Shown here in pieces: positions 1 through 7,760 of a stretch of DNA of 64,000 nt. The position numbers were made by a program, and so were the translations under genes. The DNA comes from JBBRCE01 sp038205115 (lineage in GTDB: Bacteria > Planctomycetota > Planctomycetia > Pirellulales > JBBRCE01), in the NCBI GenBank assembly GCA_038205115.1, contig JBBRCE010000003.1, forward strand, positions 1 to 64,000, in the 5' to 3' direction. The notes beneath the pieces were generated by a model. That model did not search any database. It saw only the letters and a list, made by a program, of their open reading frames with translations, and had not been told where the DNA came from. Position 1 is the stretch's first letter. Every line of letters begins with the position of its first letter.

Positions 1-1
1 G

Positions 2-142
2 CCCAGCAGCGCGGAAGCAAACGGGGCCAATGCGCCCGGCAACGAGGCGGCAAAAGGGGCCAATGCGCCCACCGGCGCGGCCGCCAAAAAACGGGCCACG
101 ACGACTTCGTCGAACCAGGAAAGTGCCACTTCCCAGTCCTAA
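2..142 (+). CDS. C-terminal end of an Ala/Asn-rich protein (partial)
   Basis: An open frame enters from the left edge and stops with TAA at 140-142. The 46 visible residues are low-complexity, rich in Ala, Gly, Asn, Ser and Thr, and contain the pentapeptide GANAP twice, encoded by an almost exact DNA repeat. No catalytic motif is visible. The Ser/Thr/Gln-rich end looks like a disordered tail. The start and main body lie outside the window, so no function can be assigned; it could also be an open frame by chance in GC-rich DNA. Confidence 0.4.
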   Translation, partial: PSSAEANGANAPGNEAAKGANAPTGAAAKKRATTTSSNQESATSQS

Positions 143-192
143 ACGACTTGCCAAACAGAACGATTTTAACGATTATTTACCATCATCCCCCC

Positions 193-238
193 GGCCCCTT
201 TTGAAGCGCCCACGCGCGGCCCCTTTTCAAGCGCCCAC
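193..238. repeat. Two-copy 21-bp tandem repeat
   Basis: A 21-bp unit beginning GGCCCCTTTT and ending AAGCGCCCAC occurs at 193-213 and again at 218-238, with one mismatch, giving a 25-bp period. It lies in the non-coding stretch between the partial gene and the dnaB remnant. Such direct repeats can be protein-binding sites in plasmid or phage replication regions, but two copies do not establish that. Apart from this repeat and a possible short reading frame at 335, I see nothing in 143-467. Confidence 0.5.
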
Positions 239-334
239 TGACATACGTTCGTCCTCATGGTTCTTCACCATCAAACACCACGACCGTTTCTGTGTCCCCG
301 TGTACTACCAGAGATTGTAGAGGGAGATAACTGT

Positions 335-430
335 ATGGCTGTTACTCGTAACCCTACGGTCGTTGTGAGTTATGATCGTCTGTGGAAAGCAGATGGCGAT
401 TGCCTTTTTCAAACGACGACGACTCACTAG
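335..430 (+). CDS. Possible 31-residue small protein
   Basis: An ATG at 335 is preceded by a purine-rich sequence (GAGGGAG, about 8 nt upstream) that would serve as a ribosome binding site. The frame runs 31 codons to TAG at 428-430, just ahead of the dnaB remnant start at 468. The product ends in four Thr and a His and matches nothing I recognise. The good ribosome binding site is the only support. It could be a leader peptide or chance. Confidence 0.25.
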   Translation: MAVTRNPTVVVSYDRLWKADGDCLFQTTTTH

Positions 431-467
431 GCGCGATGCACTGAGAACTGGTACGGTTTCATCCGAC

Positions 468-1458
468 ATGACGCACGTCGCGACGTCCCCGTCGGCCCTC
501 CCCCACTCACTCGAAGCCGAACAGACGTTGCTCGGCGCGTTGCTTCTCGACGGCGAACGAATAATCGACGTGGCACCCGTCGTCGCCTCCACCGATTTCT
601 ACGACCCGTTGCATCGCACGGTGTACGCCGCGATCGAGCGGATGCATGAGGCTCGGTTGCCCATCGATCCGGTGACCGTTGCCGATGCCCTCCGCGGCGA
701 GGAGCAACTGACCGCCCGAGGCGGCATCACGTTCCTGACGACGCTCGCGGAGAACGTCGTGACCTCGTCACACGCGACTCGGTACGCGGAGATCGTGATG
801 GAGAAGTCGCTGCGCCGCCGTCTGGCCGCAGTAGGGGACACCATCGTCGCGATGTCCCGTGACGATTCCTTCACTGCGACCGAGGCGATGGAGCGTGCGG
901 AGCAACACCTCGTGGCACTCGCGCGGCGGGGGAGTCTGAACCTTCCACAGCACATCGCGGACATCGGGAGCGAGAGTTACGACCGTTATGCCCGCTTACA
1001 CGCCGCCGAAGACAAGACTGCCCTGTTCGGTGTCCGCACCGGCTTCCACGAACTCGATCAGATGCTCACAGGACTCCAGCCGGGCAGCCTCACGATCATC
1101 GCCGCGCGTCCGGGCATGGGAAAGACATCGCTGGCGCTCGATATCGGCAGGAATGTCGCCGCGTTCCAGCGGAAGAACGTCGCATTGTTCTCGCTTGAGA
1201 TGAGCAAGCAGGAAGTAATGGATCGAATTATCGCCGGTGAGCTTGGTATCGACGCTTGGCGGTTGAAGAAAGGGGAGCGGCTCCATCGAGCAAGACGCCG
1301 ACGTGGTGCTCATGCTGTACCGTGAGGATGCGTACAACGAGGACGCGGGCCAGGCGGGAGCGACGGACGTGTACATTCGCAAGAACCGCAGCGGCCCCAC
1401 GGGACGCGTAGGGTTTATATTCGATCACGCAAAAATGAGCTTCCATTCGATTAGGTGA
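468..1458 (+). pseudogene. dnaB: Replicative DNA helicase DnaB, internally deleted and frameshifted
   Basis: From the ATG at 468 the frame encodes a DnaB N-terminal domain (SLEAEQTLLGALL, DFYDPLHRTVYAAI) and the start of the RecA-like helicase domain with Walker A ARPGMGKT and the following FSLEMS motif. After the residues GELGIDAWRLKKG (about 1275) the sequence jumps, in another frame, to the DnaB C-terminal signature SGSIEQDADVVLMLYR, ending with TGA at 1456-1458. Compared with an intact DnaB of about 450-470 residues, roughly 120 residues are missing, including Walker B. One deletion therefore removed the catalytic centre and shifted the frame. A truncated product ending at 1325 would keep only the N-terminal domain and part of the ATPase. 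The parent was probably the helicase of this mobile element. Confidence 0.85.
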
Positions 1459-1514
1459 TGGTTTGCATCACCGCGCTACGAGGACGGTTAAATGGAACAC
1501 AAATCAACCGGCAG

Positions 1515-2219
1515 TTAGTCGTCGCTCATCTCACCGCAAACCACACAGCGCGCTCCATTCCACGCGGAAAAGCCACAATTGGGGCAACGCATAGCGTCGC
1601 TTGGGCTAATTGGACCTCCTCCGGTCCCAAAGGGTCCCTCGACGAGCCTCAATCCATTGGTCTCACTCAATACCCGGTACAGGGGTGTAAGCAGCATCGG
1701 CTGACCTAATAATTCAGGCTCCCGCACGAGCATGTGGAACTCCACGAGCGGTCGAATGGCCGCCTTGTGCTCTTCGTCGAGCAATCCGATTTCATTCGCT
1801 CTCTCCAATACATTCATAGCTTCATGAATGTCGCGGTCTTGAACCGCCTTGTCATGCACTGCTCTCGCTTTGGGAGCCTTCGCGGCAGCATCTTGGAGCA
1901 GTATCAGAATAATGGGAGCGGGCTCGAACACTTTCGCCAGCTTCTTACCGTTGCACGGCCTGCACGTTGGTAACCAGTTTTCAAAGGAATTGAGAGCGAA
2001 TCTTGGCGGTCTCCCTAAGCTGGTCAGCACCGTTGCAAGTCGTGCCGGGTCATTAAGTAGGCTCTCCGGTATAACATGGTCAACTTCCATCGTCTTCAGT
2101 GTCAGCACGGCACCGCACAAATAGCACTTTTCGCCATGCACCGTGTACACGGCATGTTGCTCTTGCGGGGTGAACTTGTGTTTGGACACGGGACAATGCT
2201 CGCGGTTGGCGCTGGTCAA
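1515..2219 (-). CDS. HNH endonuclease with C-terminal zinc ribbon
   Basis: This 234-residue protein has a Cys-framed HNH nuclease core: CYLCG (C32, C35), the catalytic-type VDHVIP (D47, H48), Asn81 in NSFENWLP and CRPCNGKK (C86, C89). The two CxxC pairs should bind a structural zinc, and the beta-beta-alpha metal motif cleaves DNA. A helical linker follows, then a second pair of CxxC motifs near the C-terminus (CPNCGF and CVVCGE), a small zinc ribbon. It stands alone, convergent with the dnaB remnant. HNH genes are common in phages and integrative elements as homing, restriction or packaging nucleases; the sequence does not decide which. Confidence 0.85.
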   Translation of the reverse strand: MTSANREHCPVSKHKFTPQEQHAVYTVHGEKCYLCGAVLTLKTMEVDHVIPESLLNDPARLATVLTSLGRPPRFALNSFENWLPTCRPCNGKKLAKVFEPAPIILILLQDAAAKAPKARAVHDKAVQDRDIHEAMNVLERANEIGLLDEEHKAAIRPLVEFHMLVREPELLGQPMLLTPLYRVLSETNGLRLVEGPFGTGGGPISPSDAMRCPNCGFSAWNGARCVVCGEMSDD

Positions 2220-2299
2220 TGGAGGATCGAGAAGTTTAGTGTCTTAAGAGAATCTGCCCCGGTCAAGTTGCCATTTTCTTGCGCCCCCACAACAAAGCG

Positions 2300-2494
2300 C
2301 TAACCTGTCAACGGTGCTTCTTCACAGCACCGGCAAGGTTCACCCTTGAGGCAAGCACCCTGCGCATGCAGCCGTGCCCAGCGCGCTTGCCTCAACCGGA
2401 CGGTGTCGTCCACGGCAAGTCGTCTCCTCGTGATGAACTCACGCGGGCACGGACTCCCATACCTCACGTCGAGGTAGAAAGCAGCGTGCAGCAT
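2300..2494 (-). CDS. Possible small Cys-containing protein
   Basis: The frame read from an ATG at 2494 gives 64 residues with a charged middle and a C-terminal cluster of four Cys (ACLKGEPCRCCEE). The composition is more protein-like than most antisense frames in this region. No ribosome binding site is evident. Its start overlaps, head to head, the start of the plus-strand repeat gene at 2493, so both cannot have ordinary upstream signals. It fills an otherwise gene-free 270-bp gap. It matches no family I recognise. Confidence 0.25.
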   Translation of the reverse strand: MLHAAFYLDVRYGSPCPREFITRRRLAVDDTVRLRQARWARLHAQGACLKGEPCRCCEEAPLTG

Positions 2495-2750
2495 GGGAAC
2501 AACAAAGTCGCTTTGGAAGGAATTGCTCAATTTAGGGCCGAGCAACGACGACCTACTTTCTGTCATCAAGTACGCCCCCGCATTTCGTGACGAGGCGTGG
2601 AAACTCTTCCTCGCCCAGCGTCCGAGCAACTACGACCTGCTCTATGTCATCGAGAACGTTCCTGCTCTTCGTGACGAGGCCAAGTCACTGCTCGTGAAGG
2701 GGCAGCATTGCGAACATATCGTCAACGTCCTTATGCGAAGGTCGTCTTGA
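2493..2750 (+). CDS. Short helical-repeat protein (two and a half repeats)
   Basis: The 85-residue product consists of a repeated helical unit: PSNDDLLSVIKYAPAFRDEA, then PSNYDLLYVIENVPALRDEA, each followed by a short LF or LL segment. The spacing is about 24 residues. Longer arrays of such units build solenoids for protein-protein contact; here only two units remain, followed by a divergent end. It may be a small adaptor or the remnant of a longer repeat protein. A clear intrinsic terminator at 2786-2818 follows its stop, which supports it as a real transcription unit. Confidence 0.6.
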   Translation: MGTTKSLWKELLNLGPSNDDLLSVIKYAPAFRDEAWKLFLAQRPSNYDLLYVIENVPALRDEAKSLLVKGQHCEHIVNVLMRRSS

Positions 2751-2785
2751 AGCTTGCCGGTCGAGTCTTCGGACCCGATCAATCA

Positions 2786-2818
2786 CCGCTCCCGGCATTT
2801 GTGCTCGGAGCGGTTTTT
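2786..2818 (+). terminator. Intrinsic terminator
   Basis: Stem CCGCTCC (2786-2792) pairs perfectly with GGAGCGG (2807-2813), followed directly by five T. It lies 36 nt after the stop codon of the repeat-protein gene. It also separates that gene from the convergent glycosyltransferase remnant. Confidence 0.8.
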
Positions 2819-2842
2819 CGTGCACTGGTACGATTCTCGCTA

Positions 2843-3310
2843 TCAGGCAAAAAGGGGCTGATTCAGAGTGTCGCTGACACGTCGAATTACATCCGACCAA
2901 TCGTTCGGCGTTGTCTGTCGCACGAGCACCATGCGATCGTACCACGGTGAGATTGTCGCGGCATGGTCGTGCCATCGCCAGTCGGCACCGAATCTCAACA
3001 TCACAATCGTGGGAATGCCAAGTCCGCCTGCCAAATGGGCGACACCCGTATCAACCGTCACAAGCGCATTGACCGACTTGAGGATCGCTGCCGTGTCGCG
3101 TAAATCGGCCAGACGCGGAGACAAATCCAACACCCCGTGCGATACAAGCCAATCTCCATCCGCCGGGTCACGGTATGGAATCTGCACACTGCTCAGCGCA
3201 AGGTCTCCCCTGGCCACAAGAGGTTCGAAATGGTGAAGGGGGCATGATCGGACGGGGAAGTCGCCAGAATCCCTCTTGCACGACCATGCGATAGCAATGC
3301 GCCGTTTGCC
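2843..3310 (-). pseudogene. Family 9-type glycosyltransferase C-terminal fragment
   Basis: The minus-strand frame from about 3310 to 2843 encodes the end of a glycosyltransferase of the GT9 / TPR-linked type: IAIAWS, RSCPLHHFEPL, DLSPRLADLRDTAA, then the donor-binding motif VTVDTGVAHLAGGLG and the closing SPWYDRMVLVRQ. The N-terminal acceptor domain and any TPR region are absent. Upstream it runs into a ParA fragment in a different frame, so there is no proper start. It is a remnant left by a deletion that joined two unrelated genes. Confidence 0.75.
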
Positions 3311-3311
3311 G

Positions 3312-3569
3312 GCGCTGGACGAGCGACAAACCGTCCGCATCCTGCGACGGGTCGAGGAGCCGTTCCACGCCGGCAACGCCTTCGCGCTCACGGAGAAACG
3401 AATTGCTCAGGTTTCCCTGTGGGTCGGTATCGATGAGCAGTACACGAAGCCCGCGTTCCTCCGCGACAGACGCGAGGAGCCAAGTTGTATGCGTCTTGCC
3501 CACTCCACCCTTCAGGTTGAGAACGGTGATGACCGACGCCGATTGCTTAATCTGCTGCACGGTGTGCAT
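3312..3569 (-). pseudogene. parA: ParA-type ATPase N-terminal fragment
   Basis: From an ATG at 3569 (GGAGAAAGG about 11 nt upstream) the minus strand encodes a ParA/MinD N-terminus: VITVLNLKGGVGKTHTTW with the deviant Walker A, then VLLIDTDPQGNLSNSFL with the switch I Asp. It follows the family to about DGLSLVQRR, then at about 3305-3325 enters the glycosyltransferase remnant in another frame. Only about 85 of roughly 250 residues remain; the Walker B and C-terminal parts are gone. An intact ancestor would have partitioned or stabilised an episome, which fits a plasmid-like origin for the element. Confidence 0.75.
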
Positions 3570-3694
3570 CGTAGCATGGCCTTTCTCCCAGGCGCCACCG
3601 TGGAATGGAGACAATTGACCTTGCCCCATGGTATTCTTTCGCTCTCAAGCTAATCCCGGCAACGGCAAGACAAACCACATGGCTCGTACGTGAC

Positions 3695-4582
3695 ATGAAA
3701 CAAATAGTGTTGATCGGCTATTCGCCCGCAGACAAGAAAGCGTGGCCTACTGGCGGCTTGGGGGACACGTTGGTTGATCTCGATCCCCGGCATGGTGTGT
3801 TTCCGAACCACGTCATGTCGCCACTGTTATCCACGGCGTGCTTCTTACCGTCCGAAGACCAGCCGGCGTTTCTCACAGACGTCCGAGACAATATTCTCGG
3901 GAGCTTTCCCGGATGCCGGCCCCGTCGCCACAACGCGCTCGACAAGAACATAAGTGCTGATGCGGCGACCCTTCTTCTCCGAACTCGACGAATATTTCTT
4001 CGTCCCAGCGTTGCCCCAATGCTTTCTGATCCCGAGGCATTCGATCCCTCGAAACACCTAGCGTTGATTTACAACTATTGGGCTTTTTCTGCGATCATGT
4101 CATTCCTCATTGAGAACAACACGTCGTGGACTGAGAAAACACTCGACGCATTTCGCCGTTCTTTGCTTGAGAAGCTACTCCGCCGTTCCGCTGGCGTGTG
4201 CGGCGCGCGAACCGATTTCCCCACGAGTCTTCCCACCACCGCGATCGCTCAACTTGGGCTCTATTTCCAGATTTGCGCGCATGCCGCCGATGCGCGCCTT
4301 CGCGACATTCTTACGTCCTGCGTTAAAGAACAGCGGGATGAGTCCACCGCCACCGCTTTATCGTTACCTGACCTGCAATGGACCGTGTCTACCATCTGTT
4401 CACTTATGCCTCTTCCGCACAATGAGGTGTACCACAGCTACAACGAAGAAACGAACCACATCGGTCTGTATCAGAATTGCTTTGTTCGTGGTAAAGATCC
4501 CAAAGGATTGCACCCGGACCCCGGTAGCCCAATTATGTGGGAGTACATTGGGCGCGCCGTCGCACAGAAGTGCGCCGAGTGA
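3695..4582 (+). CDS. Unrecognised 296-residue protein of the mobile element
   Basis: I do not recognise this protein. An upstream ATG at 3605 would give 325 residues but overlaps the divergent ParA region. The ATG at 3695 begins MKQIVLIGYSP, a more natural hydrophobic start, so I prefer it, although neither has a strong ribosome binding site. The product looks globular, without membrane segments, with a helical middle (about residues 100-210) and a C-terminal part rich in Tyr, Asn and His (HNEVYHSYNEETNHIGLY). It is followed by the hairpin-dense non-coding block. Its residue composition is protein-like, unlike the overlapping Arg-rich frames downstream. Confidence 0.55.
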   Translation: MKQIVLIGYSPADKKAWPTGGLGDTLVDLDPRHGVFPNHVMSPLLSTACFLPSEDQPAFLTDVRDNILGSFPGCRPRRHNALDKNISADAATLLLRTRRIFLRPSVAPMLSDPEAFDPSKHLALIYNYWAFSAIMSFLIENNTSWTEKTLDAFRRSLLEKLLRRSAGVCGARTDFPTSLPTTAIAQLGLYFQICAHAADARLRDILTSCVKEQRDESTATALSLPDLQWTVSTICSLMPLPHNEVYHSYNEETNHIGLYQNCFVRGKDPKGLHPDPGSPIMWEYIGRAVAQKCAE

Positions 4583-4596
4583 CAGTGCCATACGAC

Positions 4597-4974
4597 CGCC
4601 GATACGTCGCCTCCACAGGCGACCGTACGGCGAACGCCCGGCGATCGGAGATCGACCGTCCACGCGGCTTGTGAAAGCCGAGAATCGCCACTCTGCGAGG
4701 GCGCAACGTCGCGAGCCTAGCGGCCGCGACCCCCCGTTCATAAGACACCCTGGCACTCGTACCTCGCGACCGACGGGGCTTTTGACCGGGGGTTCGCTCC
4801 CGCCTTCGCGTGCCGCGACGTTGCGCCGCACCACTCCCCGTCGGGTCGGCCGCCGGAGCGGACGACACGCCCGGCCAGACGCCGGGCAGCGACACACGAG
4901 TGCCGCGCCGGAAGCGCTCCATTTCCGACCCGGCGTCCGCCTGCGTTCGCTGCCCGAGGCAGCGGCGGACGCCG
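4597..4974. ncRNA. Candidate large structured RNA or palindromic control region
   Basis: Between two genes lies about 520 bp with no convincing gene but many perfect inverted repeats: a 14-bp stem with two bulges (4597-4611/4618-4632); CGGCTT-GTGA-AAGCCG (4665-4680), with a GNRA tetraloop on the plus strand; a long-range 14-bp stem (4700-4713/4814-4827) enclosing an 11-bp stem with one mismatch (4726-4736/4787-4797); a 7-bp hairpin (4869-4875/4881-4887); and an 11-bp stem (4931-4941/4964-4974) with an inner hairpin (4948-4954/4958-4964). Further 9-bp complements (4752-4760/4896-4904 and 4770-4778/4836-4844) cross these, as in pseudoknots. The overlapping reading frames are Arg-rich in all frames and look non-coding. 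It could be a structured RNA, a replication origin or a transfer origin. I found no RNase P, tmRNA or group II signature. Confidence 0.45.
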
Positions 4975-5102
4975 CGCCCGCTCTCCACACCGCAACACAT
5001 CGTCCACCTGAGACTTCTGTGTTTCTGCGCGCGATTCGATATGGCGGGAGTATGTAGGCGGCAATTTTTGCGGCCGATCCAGCATTGCAAAGGAAACACG
5101 TG

Positions 5103-5267
5103 ATGAATAATTCCATTTGGTGGATCTCCAGCCAATACTTCGGCCGAGCCCCACGGGATGTGCCGCACTACTATCTCGTGCTCGGCGTCAAGAGCGACTG
5201 GTTAAAGCAACGCGATCCCGAACTCTGGCGGGCGTTTCAGGCGGAATTGAAACACCGTGCCCGGTAG
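5103..5267 (+). CDS. Small 54-residue protein, unknown function
   Basis: ATG at 5103 has a good ribosome binding site (AAAGGAA about 8 nt upstream). The 54 residues start MNNSIWWISSQYF, contain DVPHYYLVLGV, and end in a basic helix (ELWRAFQAELKHRAR). The Trp/Tyr-rich first half and helical second half suggest a small folded protein, perhaps a DNA- or protein-binding accessory. A strong terminator follows at 5301-5331. Its placement directly after the structured block means that block could be its long 5' leader. I cannot assign a family. Confidence 0.6.
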   Translation: MNNSIWWISSQYFGRAPRDVPHYYLVLGVKSDWLKQRDPELWRAFQAELKHRAR

Positions 5268-5300
5268 GCCATCCTGATTGCGATACTTCCGTAGCAACTG

Positions 5301-5331
5301 TTCCCGGCCTTTGCGCCGGGAGCGGTTTTTT
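5301..5331 (+). terminator. Intrinsic terminator
   Basis: Stem TCCCGGC (5302-5308) pairs with GCCGGGA (5315-5321), then GCGG and six T (5326-5331). It ends the small gene at 5103-5267 and lies just before the convergent primase gene end. Confidence 0.8.
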
Positions 5332-5346
5332 AATGGCATCCCAGCA

Positions 5347-6552
5347 TCAGGCAGCACCGACGAATAGTTGTGCGAATGTCTCTCGCGTGAGTTGCTCCGG
5401 TTGGGCGCGCTTAAAGGCTCCGCCGTGCATCCTTTGCGTCCAGCCGAGTTGGACCTGGAGTCGTCGCTGCGCCAATAGCCACAGTGCTTCTTTCGCTCCG
5501 TCGTCACCCGGATCGTCGCAATCGAGCAGCAGCGACACCTTGCCTCCCGCGACGTTGCGGGACCATCGCTCGATCTTGTCCGCTTGTTCCTCGGTCAAGC
5601 GATTGCTACACAGGCCAACGGCGGGAATGCCGAGAGCATCGAGACCAATCACATCGTTGAATCCCTCCACGACGACGATCCCATGCTCCGCGATGAATTC
5701 ACGGTAGCCGGGTTCGCGGAGACGAGAGGCCTGTTGCCCGAAAAGGTGACTGCCGCGGGCGAAGCCGGACGGCACTTTATGCTTGTGCGGCGGTTTCCGT
5801 TTCTCGCGTTCGGCGGGAATGAGCGTTTGAAACTCGCGTTCCTTCTCTTCGTATGCGGGATCGCGACCGATCCACGCCAGCACTTTCCCGTCCTCCGAGA
5901 GCATCGGATAGAGAATATGTCCGCGCAGGCTCCAACCCCGTTTGTCCCCGCCGCCGTCCATCGGCATGTAGCCCGTTCTCCACTTGCGCATCGACTCGGA
6001 AGAGAGAGCGGGGTGGCGGCGGACGTAGGAGGCGGCCGCCGGGTGCATCGCAGCCACGTCCGTGATGAGCTTGTGATCGAGTGTGGCGAGGGACCGAAGG
6101 CTTTCGTCGCCGCTGTCTTCCAGTGGCACGCTCTGGACAGGCGGTGCGTGCGGTTCCGGTGATTGCTGCGGGGGAGTGGACGGTACGGCCGGACCGATGG
6201 GTACGGCCGTGGTGTTCGATGCGAGCACCTGTTTCACGCGGTTGAATTCGGCGCCCTTCAGCTTGGGGCCGGAGGGCCGCTGGCCCGTGAGCCAGCCGTG
6301 CATGAGCGTCAGTAGGTTGCCGCGCACCTGGCATTGGTACGCGTGGCAATAAAACACCTTCTGCGGATTCTCCGTGCTGATCGACACCTCACGCCGGCCG
6401 ACGTGGTCACCCGAACACGAGAACGGGCAGTCGATCCGCACTTCCGTCCCGTGGGACTTCGCATCCAGCCGCACGCCGCAGCGGGCCGCCGCTTCTTCCA
6501 GCGAGGTCTGGGCCTGCAGGGCATCAACTTCGATGTAACCAGATTTCTCCAT
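5347..6552 (-). CDS. DnaG-like primase: CHC2 zinc finger plus Toprim domain
   Basis: I use the ATG at 6552 (401 residues, MEKSGYIEVDAL), because the frame upstream of it is not protein-like. Residues 42-74 form a zinc-binding domain (CPFSC ... FYCHAYQC, with C42, C46, C69/H70, C74) as in CHC2 primases. A Pro-rich linker follows, then a catalytic core, and a Toprim fold at about 290-360: VVVEGFNDVI gives the metal-binding Glu and LLLDCDDPGDDGAKEA the DxD motif. It would make RNA primers. No helicase domain is fused, and the element's own DnaB is broken, so it may depend on the host helicase. It converges on the small gene at 5103 and diverges from the gene at 6612. Confidence 0.8.
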   Translation of the reverse strand: MEKSGYIEVDALQAQTSLEEAAARCGVRLDAKSHGTEVRIDCPFSCSGDHVGRREVSISTENPQKVFYCHAYQCQVRGNLLTLMHGWLTGQRPSGPKLKGAEFNRVKQVLASNTTAVPIGPAVPSTPPQQSPEPHAPPVQSVPLEDSGDESLRSLATLDHKLITDVAAMHPAAASYVRRHPALSSESMRKWRTGYMPMDGGGDKRGWSLRGHILYPMLSEDGKVLAWIGRDPAYEEKEREFQTLIPAEREKRKPPHKHKVPSGFARGSHLFGQQASRLREPGYREFIAEHGIVVVEGFNDVIGLDALGIPAVGLCSNRLTEEQADKIERWSRNVAGGKVSLLLDCDDPGDDGAKEALWLLAQRRLQVQLGWTQRMHGGAFKRAQPEQLTRETFAQLFVGAA

Positions 6553-6611
6553 AGGTGCGATGGGAAACACTGTATGCCACCGGTAGCCGATGCTACCGTG
6601 AACCTTCTTGC

Positions 6612-6821
6612 ATGAACAAGACCTCCCCTCGACATGCACCTTACTCTCTCAATTTCACAGGCTTCATCGAGGCCCCTGCCGACATCGCGCAAGCTCGGCA
6701 AGCACTCATCGACAAACTCGCGACGGACCCCGCCGCGATCATTTCCAGAATTGAGCCTGCAGAGCCGTCTGCCAAGAATCTCGTCGATCTCGGCAAGAAG
6801 GTCTTTGGACTCAAGTCCTAA
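6612..6821 (+). CDS. Small 69-residue protein, unknown function
   Basis: The frame from ATG 6612 encodes 69 residues with a polar N-terminus and two predicted helices (DIAQARQALIDKLATDPAAIISRI and AKNLVDLGKKVFGLK). The composition is clearly protein-like, but I see no ribosome binding site. The gene is divergent from the primase with only 59 bp between starts, so the two could share a control region. A GC-rich hairpin follows the stop. No family recognised. Confidence 0.5.
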   Translation: MNKTSPRHAPYSLNFTGFIEAPADIAQARQALIDKLATDPAAIISRIEPAEPSAKNLVDLGKKVFGLKS

Positions 6822-6824
6822 CTT

Positions 6825-6841
6825 CGGGCCGTTATGGCCCG
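6825..6841 (+). terminator. GC hairpin after the 69-residue gene
   Basis: CGGGCC (6825-6830) pairs perfectly with GGCCCG (6836-6841) around a 5-nt loop, 3 nt after the stop codon. Only two T follow, so it would be a weak terminator or a 3' stabilising hairpin. The remaining stretch to 7040 holds no gene I can support; a frame starting at 6884 has a good ribosome binding site but loses protein character when it overlaps the gene at 7041. Confidence 0.45.
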
Positions 6842-7040
6842 TTCCCTAGTCACCGCGAACCCCACCCCAATCCTGAGGGAACCATGAATCCTATTTTGAT
6901 TCTGAGCAAACGATTACGCCCCATTCGAGGGCCGCCGGCCATTCTGGAAAAAACTTCTGTTCGGGCCGAAGTAAAGCCCATTCCCTTTCCAGCGAACCCA
7001 CCATTGTTCAATTCGTTTCACTTTTTTGAAAGGTGCAGAA

Positions 7041-7331
7041 ATGCAACAGAACCGTGTCAATGGGCAACAGCACAATCCTCTTGCTGGCGAACAGCAACAG
7101 GGAGGACTGATGCCACAACAGCCACAAGTCCCACAGGGACAGGTGAGCGGCATGATCGTCTTTGGTCCGAACGGGCCAATGATCGTGGAAACATCCGCGG
7201 TCAATCAAGGGCTGACTTTTGCTCAGTCGAAGTTACCTGGCACCCAATCGCTGATCCGCTCCATCCAGCGAAATGCCCAACCGGGCGATGTGGTGAAAAT
7301 CAAGGAGCGCTTTGTCATTGAGGAATCGTAA
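7041..7331 (+). CDS. Gln-rich small protein, first gene of the primase-polymerase operon
   Basis: The ATG at 7041 has AAAGG about 8 nt upstream; an in-frame TTG at 7026 is less likely. The first 40 of 96 residues are Gln/Pro-rich (EQQQGGLMPQQPQVPQGQ) and probably disordered. The rest (VSGMIVFGPNGPMIV ... GTQSLIRSIQRNAQPGDVVKIKERFVIEES) looks like a small beta-rich domain. No family recognised. The next gene begins 2 nt after its stop, so it heads a tightly packed operon ending with a primase-polymerase and a Cys protein. Confidence 0.65.
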   Translation: MQQNRVNGQQHNPLAGEQQQGGLMPQQPQVPQGQVSGMIVFGPNGPMIVETSAVNQGLTFAQSKLPGTQSLIRSIQRNAQPGDVVKIKERFVIEES

Positions 7332-7333
7332 AC

Positions 7334-7519
7334 ATGGGAAAGAAACTGATTTTTGAACGCGAGATTGAAGTCCGTCGTGAAAAGCCCGTCTATGTGAAAC
7401 ATCCTCTCGTGGATGAGTCCGGGGCGGCGATGTTCGGCATCATCATCGGCATTGTCATTGCGATCGTGGTGGCGATTGTGTCCGTGATCCTTGTGCAGAA
7501 CGGGGCTCATCCATCATGA
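7334..7519 (+). CDS. Small single-pass membrane protein
   Basis: The 61 residues have a charged N-terminal third (EREIEVRREKPVYVK) followed by one long hydrophobic helix (FGIIIGIVIAIVVAIVSVILV) and a short polar end. It starts 2 nt after the previous stop and its last codons overlap the next start (ATGA at 7516-7519), so the genes are translationally coupled. It is probably an inner-membrane anchor. No family recognised. Confidence 0.65.
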   Translation: MGKKLIFEREIEVRREKPVYVKHPLVDESGAAMFGIIIGIVIAIVVAIVSVILVQNGAHPS

Positions 7520-7752
7520 GGTACTATCCGGAGGACGACGTGATCGAAGGAACGGTCCGAATGCACGGCACATCGGAAGACGGCGAGCCCATGCATTGGT
7601 CGCAGGAAGTGACGAGTAAACGAAAGAGGGGCCGTCAGCCAGTGCAGGTAAATATGGACGTTTCACCCATCCTGCCGATGCTGGCCGGCGCCCTCTTTAT
7701 GGTCAGTCTTGCTTTGCTCTTCGTCACCCTCTTTATTGTCGGGGTGCTGTAG
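7516..7752 (+). CDS. Small tail-anchored-type membrane protein
   Basis: The 78 residues begin with an acidic, then basic soluble part (VIEGTVRMHGTSEDGEPMHW ... SKRKRGRQPVQVNM) and finish with a hydrophobic segment (LPMLAGALFMVSLALLFVTLFIVGVL) at the very C-terminus, so it would be inserted as a tail-anchored protein. The start overlaps the preceding stop as ATGA. With the preceding gene it makes a pair of small membrane proteins inside a replication-type operon, which is unusual. No family recognised. Confidence 0.65.
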   Translation: MRYYPEDDVIEGTVRMHGTSEDGEPMHWSQEVTSKRKRGRQPVQVNMDVSPILPMLAGALFMVSLALLFVTLFIVGVL

Positions 7753-7760
7753 GTGGCATT

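Noticed and set aside
4110..5057. Long plus-strand frame overlapping the unknown protein and the hairpin block
   Set aside because: Arg/Pro/Ser-rich shadow composition, no ribosome binding site, and overlap with a better frame.
4400..5168. Three minus-strand frames across the hairpin block
   Set aside because: Several frames are open at once because the DNA is GC-rich; none has protein-like composition.
6884..7321. Plus-strand frame with a good ribosome binding site
   Set aside because: After about 45 residues it becomes a shadow of the gene at 7041; at most a short leader peptide, not supported.
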